A stretch of 64,000 bases of DNA from Adhaeretor mobilis (GTDB lineage Bacteria; Planctomycetota; Planctomycetia; Pirellulales; Lacipirellulaceae). Where the stretch lies: positions 5,629,178 through 5,693,177 of the forward strand of contig NZ_CP036263.1 in NCBI RefSeq assembly GCF_007741515.1, given 5' to 3'. Below the pieces are notes generated by a model. The model was not told the DNA's origin. It ran no database searches and saw only the letters and a program-made list of their open reading frames with translations. Of the stretch, positions 17,395-25,503 are shown one piece after another. How positions within the stretch are numbered: the first letter of the stretch is position 1; every line of letters begins with the position of its first letter. The position numbers and the translations under genes were made by a program.

Positions 17395-17502
17395 CCCTAA
17401 CGTAAAAGGCTCAGTTGCCGGCCGCCCGCGGGAGCGGGCGTTGAACCGACCACACCATTCTACACGCGGGCGTCGCCGGTCAACTGCAGCCGGTGGTTAG
17501 CC
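17395..17502 (-). repeat. attC-like recombination site B
   Basis: Minus strand: R'' GGCTAAC, arms GCAGTTGACCGGCGACGCCC and GGCGGCCGGCAACTGAGCC, ending TTACG^TTAGGGC. Size 108 bp, same as site A and sharing its arms. The R'' complements the start of its own cassette (GTTAGCCACC). Confidence 0.82.
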
Positions 17503-17904
17503 ACCGTCAGACGGCCACAGCACGTTAAGCGCATCTTTGGCAACTTCGTGCAACTCTTCCTGTCGCTCAGTTTCCGTTGGGTCTTCAGCCAGGCGGGCCA
17601 GCTCTGATCGGAACTGCTCAGCTGTGTCAGCGGGCATCGTGCTGATGAGCCGGAAGATGCACCAGTATTTCCAGACGTGGTCATTCCCTCGCAGGACGGT
17701 CCATATCAGCGGTGCCATCTCATTTGGTAGCGTCGTGAGAAAGTCGCCAATAGGCTTCGATACTGGCCAGTTGCAGTCTTGTAGCCATTCGAGGAGATCA
17801 GGCAAAACGGGAGATACAGCGGGATGCCCCAACGCGATGAGAGCTTCTGCGTTCGCGATATCGAACTTGTCGCGTGGCAGGTGTTCGCGTACGTCAATTG
17901 CCAT
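17497..17904 (-). CDS. DUF5071-like protein, third cassette gene
   Basis: 135 residues. The pattern LPRDKFDIANAEALIALGHP, LPDLLEWLQDCNWPVSKPIG and HVWKYWCIFRLI matches my recollection of DUF5071, a small HEAT-like helical family of unknown function often seen in variable gene pools. The ATG lies about 11 bases after the crossover (G^TTAGCCACCTATG), and its TAA stop is embedded in the R'' box of site B. Probably soluble and cytoplasmic. Confidence 0.78.
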   Translation of the reverse strand: MAIDVREHLPRDKFDIANAEALIALGHPAVSPVLPDLLEWLQDCNWPVSKPIGDFLTTLPNEMAPLIWTVLRGNDHVWKYWCIFRLISTMPADTAEQFRSELARLAEDPTETERQEELHEVAKDALNVLWPSDGG

Positions 17905-17908
17905 AGGT

Positions 17909-18033
17909 GGCTAACGTCGAAGTCCTCTCACACCTGCCCCGGGGCGACGCTTCGACTGTGGGTTAAAGGTTGAATGGCCATGGAAAAATGAACTCGCGGC
18001 GGGGCAGGTGTTGAGAGCGACGCCTTGTTCGCC
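17909..18033 (-). repeat. attC-like recombination site C
   Basis: Minus strand: R'' GGCGAAC, arms CTCTCAACACCTGCCCCG and CGGGGCAGGTGTGAGAGGAC, ending CGACG^TTAGCC. The arms differ completely in sequence from sites A and B while the structure is retained, as expected for attC sites. 125 bp. Confidence 0.8.
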
Positions 18034-18040
18034 TTAATTT

Positions 18041-18694
18041 TTATGTGTTGTGATTGAACGAGTAGAGTCGTCCTCCAACGAGATCAACGATGAAAAAGTC
18101 CACATCGCCAACGCAACCTGAAGGCCGATAGTAAAAGAAGGCGTAAAACGATCCCTCGCTCTTCAATGCGGATCGAATCGCTTCAAAGTGATTGGTGAGT
18201 TCTGACGCATTGCCGGCATCGTAGGTGCTGAGAGCGAAATCAAGATACTCCTGGAACTTCCCATCGAAGGGAGATCGCCTCCAGCGCTCAAAGCTCCAGT
18301 GATCGCGATAGCTGGGGTGCTTCGGGTATTCGGAGAGCAACCTCTCGTCCGCAGCTTCGAAACGCGTCCGGATCGAGGACGGTAGCTCATAGACAGAAAT
18401 CGAATACCCATCCCCGTTGAACGCCCGCTCTGAGTCGTATTCAAAGATTGGAGGCCCGAGGTCCACTTCCGTGTCGTAAAGCCCTTCGAGATACCGCTCG
18501 TCAGCACCTGCATTCACTATTGCCGAGGCCCCTGCCAGCAATCCAAATGCGATGATTGGGATTCCGATCTGCAGCCCCAGTCGCTTCCATCGCTTCTTAA
18601 CGGCAGTGTAGATTATCCAGATGCCGTAGGGAATGCACCCGAGTAGCGTGACGAGGAGGGCTATGCCCCAAATGGCTGTCACGATGTCACTCAT
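18041..18694 (-). CDS. Hypothetical membrane protein, second cassette gene
   Basis: 217 residues. Two membrane helices near the N-terminus (about 7-31 and 43-60), then a soluble domain with SERAFNGDGYSISVYELPSS, FEAADERLLSEYPKHP and a C-terminal VGDVDFFIVDLVGGRLYSFN. No family recognised. The ATG is 14 bases after the crossover G^TTCGCC; its attC is site C. The protein ends shortly before R''. Confidence 0.7.
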   Translation of the reverse strand: MSDIVTAIWGIALLVTLLGCIPYGIWIIYTAVKKRWKRLGLQIGIPIIAFGLLAGASAIVNAGADERYLEGLYDTEVDLGPPIFEYDSERAFNGDGYSISVYELPSSIRTRFEAADERLLSEYPKHPSYRDHWSFERWRRSPFDGKFQEYLDFALSTYDAGNASELTNHFEAIRSALKSEGSFYAFFYYRPSGCVGDVDFFIVDLVGGRLYSFNHNT

Positions 18695-18702
18695 TTTTTA
18701 AA

Positions 18703-18795
18703 GGCGAACGTTAGGCATAACCGGGCCGCCGCGGTTGATGCACCATTTGAAAACGCGTGACCGGCGGCTCCGCGTTCATGCCTTTGTTATGCCGC
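18703..18795 (-). repeat. attC-like recombination site D
   Basis: Minus strand: R'' GCGGCATAAC, arms AACGCGGAGCCGCCGGTCAC and GCGGCGGCCCGGTTATGCC, ending TAACG^TTCGCC. 93 bp. R'' is the exact complement of the first ten bases of its own cassette (GTTATGCCGC). Confidence 0.8.
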
Positions 18796-18814
18796 ATTTT
18801 GTGCGACGGTCTTC

Positions 18815-19678
18815 TCAATAGCACTCAAAGGAACGCGATACATTGCCATCGTCATCAACAAACAGGTAAACGCTACCCATGTCTCCAAACACGGCGCAGT
18901 TGTCATCACCGTAGATGCCTTTGTCGTTGAATTGCAGATCAAGAGCATCACGGTGGTTGGACCACGGGAATGGCGCGTAGGGTGCTGCCTGAATGGAACC
19001 CAATTGGCAGAGGAACTGCCCGGGCGAGTCGTCACCGCTTTGGATGAAATGGGGCAGCCCGCCAATCTTGGTGCCGTTAAGAATTGGGAGATTGTAACCT
19101 TGCGACACGTCCAATTCGTAGGTGGCGTCACCAGCGGCGGGATAGTCGGCAGACCGATATCGGACTCCATAGAATGGACCAGCCGAACCAACCGCAGATA
19201 GTACATTAAGATCCCGCCGTGGAGTGGCCGCAGCGGAAACCCAGTGAAACGTGAGGCCATCGTCACCCCAAAGCCAGTCGTCTTCGTTTTCTGTCAGGAG
19301 CAAAAGGATGGTGCCGGGAAGGTCGGCGTCAATGATGTCCATTGAGTCGCCAAAATTGAATTGTGCGAGGAAGCGGCACGGCGAACCAGTGCTGGCATTA
19401 GGCCATTCCATGTCATCGGGCCAAAATGGTCGGCCACCGACCTTGGTGCATGCAGGATCGTCAGGTTCGCCTTTGCCAAACACGAAAACATCTGTGGGGA
19501 AAGTATCGCCAACGCGAAGTTTGTGACGGTCCCGGAGCGTTTCGACTGAGTAGAGGTCAAAGGCGCTGGTGATGAGTTCACCGGACAGCTTCTTGTCGCT
19601 CATCTCGGCGTCGAACAGTGTTGCAGCGGTGGCAAGATCGAGTTCGGCGTGCGCCTTGGACGTGTTCCGTTCAATCAT
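18815..19678 (-). CDS. YwqG-like DUF1963 protein, first cassette gene
   Basis: 287 residues, soluble. GGRPFWPDDMEWPN, RFLAQFNFGDSM, GTILLLLTENEDD, KIGGLPHFIQ, FLCQLGS and GSVYLFVDDDGN follow the DUF1963/YwqG pattern, a family of unknown function common among polymorphic and mobile genes. The ATG at 19678 is chosen because the longer in-frame start (19717) runs back through the recombination site. First gene after the attI-like head. Confidence 0.82.
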   Translation of the reverse strand: MIERNTSKAHAELDLATAATLFDAEMSDKKLSGELITSAFDLYSVETLRDRHKLRVGDTFPTDVFVFGKGEPDDPACTKVGGRPFWPDDMEWPNASTGSPCRFLAQFNFGDSMDIIDADLPGTILLLLTENEDDWLWGDDGLTFHWVSAAATPRRDLNVLSAVGSAGPFYGVRYRSADYPAAGDATYELDVSQGYNLPILNGTKIGGLPHFIQSGDDSPGQFLCQLGSIQAAPYAPFPWSNHRDALDLQFNDKGIYGDDNCAVFGDMGSVYLFVDDDGNVSRSFECY

Positions 19679-19690
19679 GTGCAAGTCTTT

Positions 19691-19763
19691 AGCGGCATAA
19701 CTTGTTATTAGACACAAAAAATGTAGATAACACCTGCTTATCTACAAAAAGTGTGGATAAGCA
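19691..19763 (-). promoter_or_regulatory. attI-like array head with direct repeats and three DnaA-box-like 9-mers
   Basis: Minus strand ends CTAATAACAAG^TTATGCC, resembling the simple site of class 1 attI (CTAAAACAAAG^TTAGGC). Just before it, two direct repeats 30 bases apart (TTATCCACACTTTTTGTAGA and TTATCTACATTTTTTGTGTC) sit where attI sites carry integrase-binding direct repeats. The same bases form TTATCCACA (19760-19752, minus, perfect DnaA box) and two TTATCTACA copies (19738-19746 plus; 19730-19722 minus). Which protein binds is not known. Confidence 0.55.
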
Positions 19764-20025
19764 GACTCCGTAATTGTATCAAAATCGTCCACTTCTGGCA
19801 TGCTGCCGGGATGATGGCAAAGTGTAGAGAGGTGAATGCCTACCCTAGCTCAGCTTCATCGTCCGAGGCACTTTTCGCAATTCTCTAACGACAAGAGGGG
19901 TTGATGACCTCTGTCTCAAACAGCAGCCCCAAAATCGGCCAAATTCGACGTTCTAGGCACAAGTTTGGCCACTTCCGTATCTGACCAAAGGAGGCGTCGA
20001 ACTGAGCCACCTGAAGTAGCTGGAA
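19764..20025. other. Gap between array head and DUF1772 gene; no integrase
   Basis: No gene seen. This is where a divergent intI would be expected, but no tyrosine-recombinase motif can be read in any frame. It contains end repeat A (19901-19974). Confidence 0.5.
19901..19974 (-). repeat. End repeat A of the cassette island (copy 1)
   Basis: Minus strand contains TTTGGCCGATTTTGGGGCTG and GACAGAGGTCATC; about 83% matched by eye to 33510-33583 on the plus strand. A further shared block GGACGATGAAGCnGAG follows in both copies (about 19849-19866 and 33630-33646). In both places it lies 220-310 bases before the first small gene. Confidence 0.7.
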
Positions 20026-20520
20026 TCAGAGCCTCCATAGCAGTAGGAGCAGTGCAGCCAGTATTGCGACTGAGACTACAGTTCGTACCTGATTCCATCG
20101 ATTCCACTGCGATTCAAACGATAGACGTGCCTGACTGGCGGCGTCTTCATCCAGCGAATCGCAATCAAGAGACTGCACCTCGTTGTTCAGCGGGATGTTG
20201 ACCGTCATGGTCGGCAACTGCACGAGGAAAACGCTTGCCAATGCAGCAGTTGAGATGATTAGTCGGCTTTGCACACCGGGATCCAGCAAGGCCAGTGCCG
20301 CAGCAACGATCAACGCAATGGATGAGCCCAGCCACATGATCATGAATAGCGGCTGGCCACTTTGGATCACGCGATCGATTGCCTGAAAGCTACGAAGAAA
20401 GTCTCGATCACTCAGTTGCCTAATCCCCGGCATGACCACGGCAGAGAACGCAAACAGGAAACCCGCCATCAATGCGTTTAGAAATGTCGCGACCATTAGA
20501 AAGTATGCGTAAGTGCTCAT
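20026..20520 (-). CDS. DUF1772 membrane protein
   Basis: 164 residues with four membrane helices (about 4-28, 58-80, 88-106, 145-163). MAGFLFAFSAVVMPGIRQL and VQLPTMTVNIPLNNEVQSLD match DUF1772, a family that includes fungal anthrone oxygenase-like proteins; bacterial members are uncharacterised. The stop codon is the TAA/TGA side just past the array gap. Single gene, no operon partner. Confidence 0.82.
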   Translation of the reverse strand: MSTYAYFLMVATFLNALMAGFLFAFSAVVMPGIRQLSDRDFLRSFQAIDRVIQSGQPLFMIMWLGSSIALIVAAALALLDPGVQSRLIISTAALASVFLVQLPTMTVNIPLNNEVQSLDCDSLDEDAASQARLSFESQWNRWNQVRTVVSVAILAALLLLLWRL

Positions 20521-20896
20521 GTCTGGAGCGTACGGTTTCTCTTGTAGGTCCGCAATAATCTAGTGCTCTACGAAAGCTACGCTGAGTGCGATTCGGGTCG
20601 AGATCCGACGCTACTTTCGCTTGGCTCCCAACTGACGCAGGAGGCGTCGAACTGGGGTAGATAATGTCCCAAAAACGGACGTTTTTGGGACTGCTGGCGA
20701 GAGATTGTCGCTAAAAAGCTTACGCCGATGGTTTCGTTCCAAAAGGCGTCCCTCAATCAAAGTCCCATAACAAGCAGCGGTTCTAGCTTTTTGGGAATCT
20801 CTTAGAGTGCATTTTTACATGAATCTGGGCGATACCCTTTCTTTGCCTATAATAGAGTCTCGCAACTCCCCACCGATCGCATACGAAGCAAACGCC
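20521..20896. other. Intergenic gap, no gene
   Basis: About 375 bases between two divergent genes. GGAGGCGTCGAACTG (about 20640) duplicates the sequence at about 19989, on the other side of the DUF1772 gene. No other structure recognised. Confidence 0.4.
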
Positions 20897-22066
20897 ATGA
20901 CAACCTCCCAAACCACCGCCCTGGAGTCTCTAGCCGAATTGGCCGACAAGCCGCAGGAACTCTTCGACCGCGTGGCTCAAGACCTCGCCGCAGCCGAGCA
21001 GTGGCATCAGTTGTTCGACCTGCGACTCATGCAGCGACGACACGAGCTGGGCTTGCCGCTGGAGCGCAACAGCACGCTCGAAGACGTAGACGAGTCGCTC
21101 CGCGATGATCTGGAACAGGGCTACCTAGCCGCCTGCCGCGAGGTAGGCCAGTTGCTCCTCGACAAGCACCAGCTCCGCGAGGCATGGATGTACCTCCGCC
21201 CAGCCAGCGAAAAAGAGATGGTGCGCAAGTACTTGGAAAGCGTCGTTCCGAACGAAGACAACTGCGATGCGTTGATCGAAGTTTCGCTGCATGAAGGAGT
21301 CGACCCTGAACGCGGCTACGCGTGGCTGATCGCCAATCACGGCACGTGCAATTCGATCACGACGCTCGACTCGTTGGCCGGCCAATTGCCCGAACAGCAA
21401 CAAGAGTCCTGCGCCGCCGTGTTGCTGCGTCATGTCTACGCAGAACTCCAAGGCAACATGCGTGGGCACTTGCACCGCTTAGAAGGCGAAGCGCCCGAGG
21501 GCATTTCTATCGGCGAGCTCATGCAGCAGTTCCCCGCGCTCACCGAAGGAGGCAGCTACCACATGGATGCCTCGCACCTAGCAAGTACCGTGCGCTTCGC
21601 CCGGTTACTTACCGATCCGCAGCTCGTGAAGAAAGCCATCGAGATTTGTGAATATGGCAAGCACCTTATCGAAGACATGCAGTACCCAGGCGAAGCGCCC
21701 TTCGAAGAGCTCTACCCCACACACGAACTGTTCCTTCGCGCCACACTCGGAGAACGCGTCGACGAGGCAATTGAGTTTTTCACTCGACGTGCCCGCGAAG
21801 AACAAGCAGCCGAACCGGCGCTCGGCGTACCCACCAACACTGCCGTAGAAACACTACTAGTATTGTTAAATCGCAACGAGCGGTACGCTGAAGCAATGGA
21901 ACTCTACGCAGAGCTAGTGCCCACCGACCGAGCACTTTCGCCCCTGTCGCCAACCCTCCTGGAACTGGCCACCCAAAGCGGCGATTGGCAGCGTTACGAA
22001 GCACTCTGCAGCGAACGCAACGATATCGTCGGCTATGCGGCAGGACGGGCCCTGCAACAAGGGTAG
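20897..22066 (+). CDS. Conserved hypothetical helical-repeat protein
   Basis: 389 residues, soluble, acidic and rich in Leu/Ala/Glu with helix-turn-helix repeats suggestive of a TPR-like superhelix (for example AVETLLVLLNRNERYAEAME near the C-terminus). No family name recognised; probably restricted to Planctomycetota. The ATG at 20897 (MTTSQTTALESL) is preferred over an upstream in-frame ATG (20807) whose extension is not protein-like. The stop codon lies in the stem of a GGGTAGC/GCTACCC hairpin. Confidence 0.75.
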   Translation: MTTSQTTALESLAELADKPQELFDRVAQDLAAAEQWHQLFDLRLMQRRHELGLPLERNSTLEDVDESLRDDLEQGYLAACREVGQLLLDKHQLREAWMYLRPASEKEMVRKYLESVVPNEDNCDALIEVSLHEGVDPERGYAWLIANHGTCNSITTLDSLAGQLPEQQQESCAAVLLRHVYAELQGNMRGHLHRLEGEAPEGISIGELMQQFPALTEGGSYHMDASHLASTVRFARLLTDPQLVKKAIEICEYGKHLIEDMQYPGEAPFEELYPTHELFLRATLGERVDEAIEFFTRRAREEQAAEPALGVPTNTAVETLLVLLNRNERYAEAMELYAELVPTDRALSPLSPTLLELATQSGDWQRYEALCSERNDIVGYAAGRALQQG

Positions 22067-22225
22067 CTTGCTACCCTTGCGGTACATCTCGCAATGCCAT
22101 CACAGCTTAGTCACCAAGAGCAGAGTACCTACGAGGGCAGCAAGTTACCCAAGGCACCCCGAGAATTTTTCTTGCCGCTGGGCTACAGCCTGCTTACGTT
22201 GGGTGGCATGGGTAGCTTGCTACCC
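22061..22225. repeat. Pair of identical hairpins GGGTAGCTTGCTACCC between convergent genes
   Basis: GGGTAGCTTGCTACCC occurs at 22061-22076, overlapping the stop codon of the upstream gene, and again at 22210-22225, five bases before the stop of the convergent anti-sigma gene. Both are followed by CTT or TTG rather than a long T run. They may form a bidirectional end signal or be copies of an intergenic repeat. Confidence 0.5.
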
Positions 22226-22230
22226 TTCGG

Positions 22231-23745
22231 CTACCGTGACCGATCGCCGCGTCTGGTCGGCGGACCTTCGCCATCGCGGGGGCCGAACTCACCACCTGGC
22301 GACGGACCACGCCGACGATCACGCTCGCCACGTGGCTGTTCGCGTGAACTCCCACCGGGTCCTTCATGCGCTCGATCGCGCTGCCGATCTCCCTCGGGGC
22401 CACCGCGTCCCGGGCCACCACGTCCCGGCCCCGCCGGACCAGGGCGATTACCATCACGCGGCACTCGCTCCCAGTCGGGGCGATAGTCCCAACGAGAATC
22501 AAACGGCTGACCTGAATCGCGATGGTACATACTACGCAAACGACTCTGCATGTCCGAAGGCGAGAGACTTAGCAACTCAGCACGCTGCTCGGGAGAGAGC
22601 TCTTTCGTGAAGAAGCGTTCGAGCTCAGTCTCTGAAACTTGACCTTGAAGTGAGCGAGACTGTCGATACCAGCGCATCACTTGTTCGAGTTTCTGCTCTG
22701 GGGATAATTCCCGAAAAGACTCCTTTACGTTCTCGGGCAATGCCGATTGCCACTCATCACTTCGATCAGCCAAATTCCGGTACTTTCGACGCCACTCCTC
22801 CGGGTTTCGTCCTCGCTTGGCTTGTTCGAACAAACGCATTCTTGCTTGCATCACAGGTTTGGCCGCTTCGAGAACTTCACGTAGCTCCTTCTCGTTGAGC
22901 TGGAACTTCGCGTCGGCGCGAGCCTCCACTAACCACTGCGCGACCGTTTTCGCGCGTTCCTCAGGATCATCGATACTACGCAGTTCATACTGTTTTGCCT
23001 CAGGCAATCCGCTTACCCAAGTTTCATACGCAATCAGAGTCGGCAGCAATTCACCATCAGTCACCGTCTGGTGGAGTTTCTGAATACGCTCTTGCTCCTC
23101 ATCAGACAGTTCACGATAGAGAAGCGTCTGATAACGCAGTTGGGTCCGCTGCTGGGTGTCGATTGTCGCAAGCCAAGTATCTCGTTCACGCAAGTCTGAG
23201 AAACTCGCCAGTTGCTCGGCTTTCGCTTGAATATCTTCTTGTTCTTCGGGGGATAAATCTGTAAGTAGGTCCGTGCGCTTGGCCAATTGCTTGAGGAACG
23301 ACTCATCCTTGAACTGGGAGTACGAATCGACATGCAGAACCACCGGCAACTGAGCTCGCAACTGACGATTAGGACTCGTCCATGCTAGGCGGAACATCAC
23401 AAAACCCAACAGCGCTGCCGAGCCGAAGAGCAACCAGTTGGAAATGCGTCGCTTCCGCTGCACGACAGGCATAGCGGTGGTTTTTTCGAGCACTTCCCGC
23501 TCAGCAGCGGTAACGACCATTTCCATCGTCGTGCGTGAGAATTGATCGCCGACCGTCGTCTGCGGCAGCTCATCCAAAGCGGCCCAAGCCTGCTCCAACT
23601 GCTGGAGTTGCTGCCTGAATTGCTCGTCCCCAGCAAGCCGCTTCTCTACCTGCGCATTCTCCGCCGGGCTGAGCTCGCCATCCAAATAGGCGACGATCAG
23701 TTCTTGCGAGGAAGTATCAGCGGTTGAGGGGGGGTGCTTTGCCAA
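22231..23745 (-). CDS. Anti-sigma-like membrane protein with long charged C-terminus
   Basis: 504 residues. The N-terminal 60 residues (LIVAYLDGELSPAENAQVEK...FRQQLQQLEQAWAALDELP) form an anti-sigma domain of the type found beside ECF factors, here without the zinc-binding Cys. One membrane helix lies at about 103-119. The exported part has repeats around LSPEEQEDI, LSDEEQERI and LSPEQRAEL, and ends in a Gly/Arg/Pro-rich low-complexity tail (about 440-504). It lies downstream of the sigma gene at 23931, so it probably controls that factor. The exported domain has no recognised function. Confidence 0.8.
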   Translation of the reverse strand: MAKHPPSTADTSSQELIVAYLDGELSPAENAQVEKRLAGDEQFRQQLQQLEQAWAALDELPQTTVGDQFSRTTMEMVVTAAEREVLEKTTAMPVVQRKRRISNWLLFGSAALLGFVMFRLAWTSPNRQLRAQLPVVLHVDSYSQFKDESFLKQLAKRTDLLTDLSPEEQEDIQAKAEQLASFSDLRERDTWLATIDTQQRTQLRYQTLLYRELSDEEQERIQKLHQTVTDGELLPTLIAYETWVSGLPEAKQYELRSIDDPEERAKTVAQWLVEARADAKFQLNEKELREVLEAAKPVMQARMRLFEQAKRGRNPEEWRRKYRNLADRSDEWQSALPENVKESFRELSPEQKLEQVMRWYRQSRSLQGQVSETELERFFTKELSPEQRAELLSLSPSDMQSRLRSMYHRDSGQPFDSRWDYRPDWERVPRDGNRPGPAGPGRGGPGRGGPEGDRQRDRAHEGPGGSSREQPRGERDRRRGPSPGGEFGPRDGEGPPTRRGDRSR

Positions 23746-23800
23746 GTTTCAGTTTCAAATCAGGTTATTTTGAACCGTAGATAATTGAGTTAAGAATCGA

Positions 23801-23902
23801 TGTCATTCCCAATGGAGTCAAACGACTGACCAATCGGGTTGGAATTCCAACACAGCAGCTAACTGGATCTCTCGGTCGCTGTCGCTCGGTCGAAGTGACA
23901 TG
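23801..23902. repeat. TGTCATTCC dispersed palindromic repeat, copy 2
   Basis: TGTCATTCCCAATGGAGTCA at one end and TCGCTCGGTCGAAGTGACA at the other; matches 15941-16060 in the same orientation. It separates the second sigma gene from its anti-sigma gene. Confidence 0.65.
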
Positions 23903-23930
23903 CTTATTCGAGTTTGCAGTTCTCCGCACC

Positions 23931-24566
23931 TCACTCCACTTTCTGCCCTTGTTGCATATACGGTTGAATCACATCGCGCAAGTTCGCTCGCGCACGAGAG
24001 AGCAGCGACTTCACTGCTGGCCCGCTCAGGTGCATCACTTCTCCAATTTCTTGATAGCTCAGGTGTTCAAACTTGTTGAGCAGCACAGCCATGCGCTGCC
24101 GCTGGTCGAGCGTGGCAATCGCCACATTGACAATGTCGCGCAGTTCAGCCTTATCGAGTTGTCGGGTTGGCATTTGGCCACTAGCCGCCACGGCCTGGAC
24201 TTCGAGTCCGTTGAAATTTTCCTCGCCGCTATTGCGAGCGGCTAGGTTCACTTCCTGTCGACGAGCCAGAGATCTCCTTGCGTTGGAAGCTACGTTGTTG
24301 GCGATCGTGAACAACCAAGTCGAGAACTTCGAGCCAGGCACATAGCGCTTGCGAGCGCGGTACACACGCAGGAATACATCTTGGGCTAAGTCCTCGGCCA
24401 TGTCGCGTTTACCCACCAAGTGGGTCATCAGCGATACGAGCCGGTTTTGGTAGTTCTCCACCAACTGTTCAAACGCCTGCGCATCGTCATCGCGTACGCG
24501 CAGCATCAACCGCACATCAGGGTCCGAGGACGTGTAACGCTGAGCAGTGGTGTCAGAAATCGCCAA
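23931..24566 (-). CDS. ECF RNA polymerase sigma factor
   Basis: 211 residues. Region 2: FEQLVENYQNRLVSLMTHLV, EDLAQDVFLRVYRARKRYVP, FSTWLFTIANNVASNARRS. Region 4: VAIATLDQRQRMAVLLNKFE, LSYQEIGEVMHLSGPAVKSL, LSRARANLRD. The downstream gene encodes an anti-sigma-like protein 185 bases away. This RpoE-like pair is the second of three sigma/anti-sigma pairs in the window. Confidence 0.93.
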   Translation of the reverse strand: MAISDTTAQRYTSSDPDVRLMLRVRDDDAQAFEQLVENYQNRLVSLMTHLVGKRDMAEDLAQDVFLRVYRARKRYVPGSKFSTWLFTIANNVASNARRSLARRQEVNLAARNSGEENFNGLEVQAVAASGQMPTRQLDKAELRDIVNVAIATLDQRQRMAVLLNKFEHLSYQEIGEVMHLSGPAVKSLLSRARANLRDVIQPYMQQGQKVE

Positions 24567-24836
24567 CGGCGTACTATCCTCCCTAAAATGGGTTTAATAC
24601 TGGGGAACCGAGTCATTCTAGCTTATGCGGAATCGATGGGGGAACTCAACTTGAAACCCCTGATAGAGGGCCCAGTTTCGCAGAAAACGCAAGAACGAGA
24701 CCAAATCTGAAGGGATCGCGCAGCTCCACCCTCTCCCAGTTAGCCTCGGTACTTGCACCACGATGCTATGGATTTCGCCACGAGAAGCCAGAGGATGCGC
24801 CAAGCTGAGAACACCTTGCGCTAAAAGAAACACCCA
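24567..24836. other. Intergenic gap, no gene
   Basis: Space upstream of the minus-strand sigma gene and downstream of csrA. No convincing reading frame, RNA gene or repeat recognised. Confidence 0.35.
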
Positions 24837-24883
24837 CCAAGAGGCTCCAGAGGATCAAAAAAAGACTCCCTGAAGCCTCTTGG
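24837..24883 (-). terminator. Probable csrA terminator
   Basis: CCAAGAGGCT pairs with AGCCTCTTGG across a T-rich loop (minus strand GTCTTTTTTTGATC), followed on the minus strand by TGGGTGTTTCTTTT. A strong stem 39 bases after the csrA stop; the interrupted T run makes it a probable rather than certain terminator. Confidence 0.5.
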
Positions 24884-24921
24884 CAGATCATGGCGTCGTA
24901 AGGATTACCGTGAACCGTGCG

Positions 24922-25125
24922 TCAAGATTCAGACCGGTGATTTAGCCGCTCGGTCTCTACTTTCTGACAGGGCAGCTCTGGCGAGAGCTCCCCACGACGA
25001 ATCGGCACGCTTCGCGGTGCTTCGATGGCCAACCGAACACGACCGCCTCGATTCCTCACTACTTTCACAATGATGTCGTCGCCAATCCGAATTGTCTCGT
25101 CTTCCCTTCGAGTCAAAACTAACAT
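24922..25125 (-). CDS. csrA: Carbon storage regulator CsrA
   Basis: Dimeric RNA-binding translational regulator that binds GGA motifs in mRNA leaders. 67 residues: MLVLTRREDETIRIGDDIIV, RVRLAIEAPRSVPIRRGEL are diagnostic, with the basic VRLAIEAP...R surface intact. A good ribosome-binding site (GGAGGAGA) precedes the ATG. The C-terminus (about 50-67) is the usual variable tail. Confidence 0.96.
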   Translation of the reverse strand: MLVLTRREDETIRIGDDIIVKVVRNRGGRVRLAIEAPRSVPIRRGELSPELPCQKVETERLNHRSES

Positions 25126-25420
25126 TGCCTTCTCCTCCGTTTGGCCCCAACCATGCGGAAGTCTCTAGCAGAACGCCGATGCGGCTACTACAGAAACCTG
25201 TTACCTCGCCGGAGGGGATTATATCACATATTATCGGAAGTTCGTTGTTAGTTTTCCGGAGTCACTTAGGTGGGCATCCACCGTCACCATGGATTTAATC
25301 TGCTATTTCCCATCAATCGCAAACCGGAGGCGCCGAATCGCTATGAAATTATTCAGCGAGTACCGCTGCTAGCATGGCTGCCTTAGGCAGAAACTTCGCA
25401 CTGGGTAGCAACCGAGCATA

Positions 25421-25478
25421 TTTCGCCGCTGAGCTTGCTTCGCGATCAAGGGAAAGCGGAGCAAGCTCAGCGGCGAAA
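25421..25478. repeat. 23-bp inverted repeat between csrA and rlmN
   Basis: TTTCGCCGCTGAGCTTGCTT (from 25421) and AGCAAGCTCAGCGGCGAAA (to 25478) pair over 23 bases with one mismatch around a 12-base loop. Related single arms occur at 60054-60125 between the two permease genes. The remaining bases between csrA and rlmN contain no gene. Confidence 0.65.
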
Positions 25479-25503
25479 TGGGACACAGAAATACGCAGAG
25501 ATC

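Larger units (their letters stand above)
16346..19712 (-). mobile_element. Integron-type gene cassette array without integrase (CALIN-like)
   Basis: Five unrelated small genes, all on the minus strand, alternate with four attC-like sites of 93-125 bp. Predicted crossover points (minus strand G^TT) at 19700/19701, 18708/18709, 17914/17915, 17400/17401 and 16925/16926 delimit cassettes of 992, 794, 514 and 475 bp plus a fifth of unknown end. For cassettes 1-4 the first 9-11 bases are the exact reverse complement of the R'' end of the same cassette, the signature of excisable circles. No intI-like gene occurs in the window. Integrons are known in Planctomycetota such as Rhodopirellula; the assignment here is by sequence pattern. 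Confidence 0.82.

Noticed and set aside
19691..19763. Chromosomal replication origin
   Set aside because: Three DnaA-box-like 9-mers are present but no dnaA, dnaN, gyrB or rpmH neighbours and no long AT-rich unwinding region.
19764..20025. Remnant of an integron integrase
   Set aside because: No tyrosine-recombinase motif readable in any frame.
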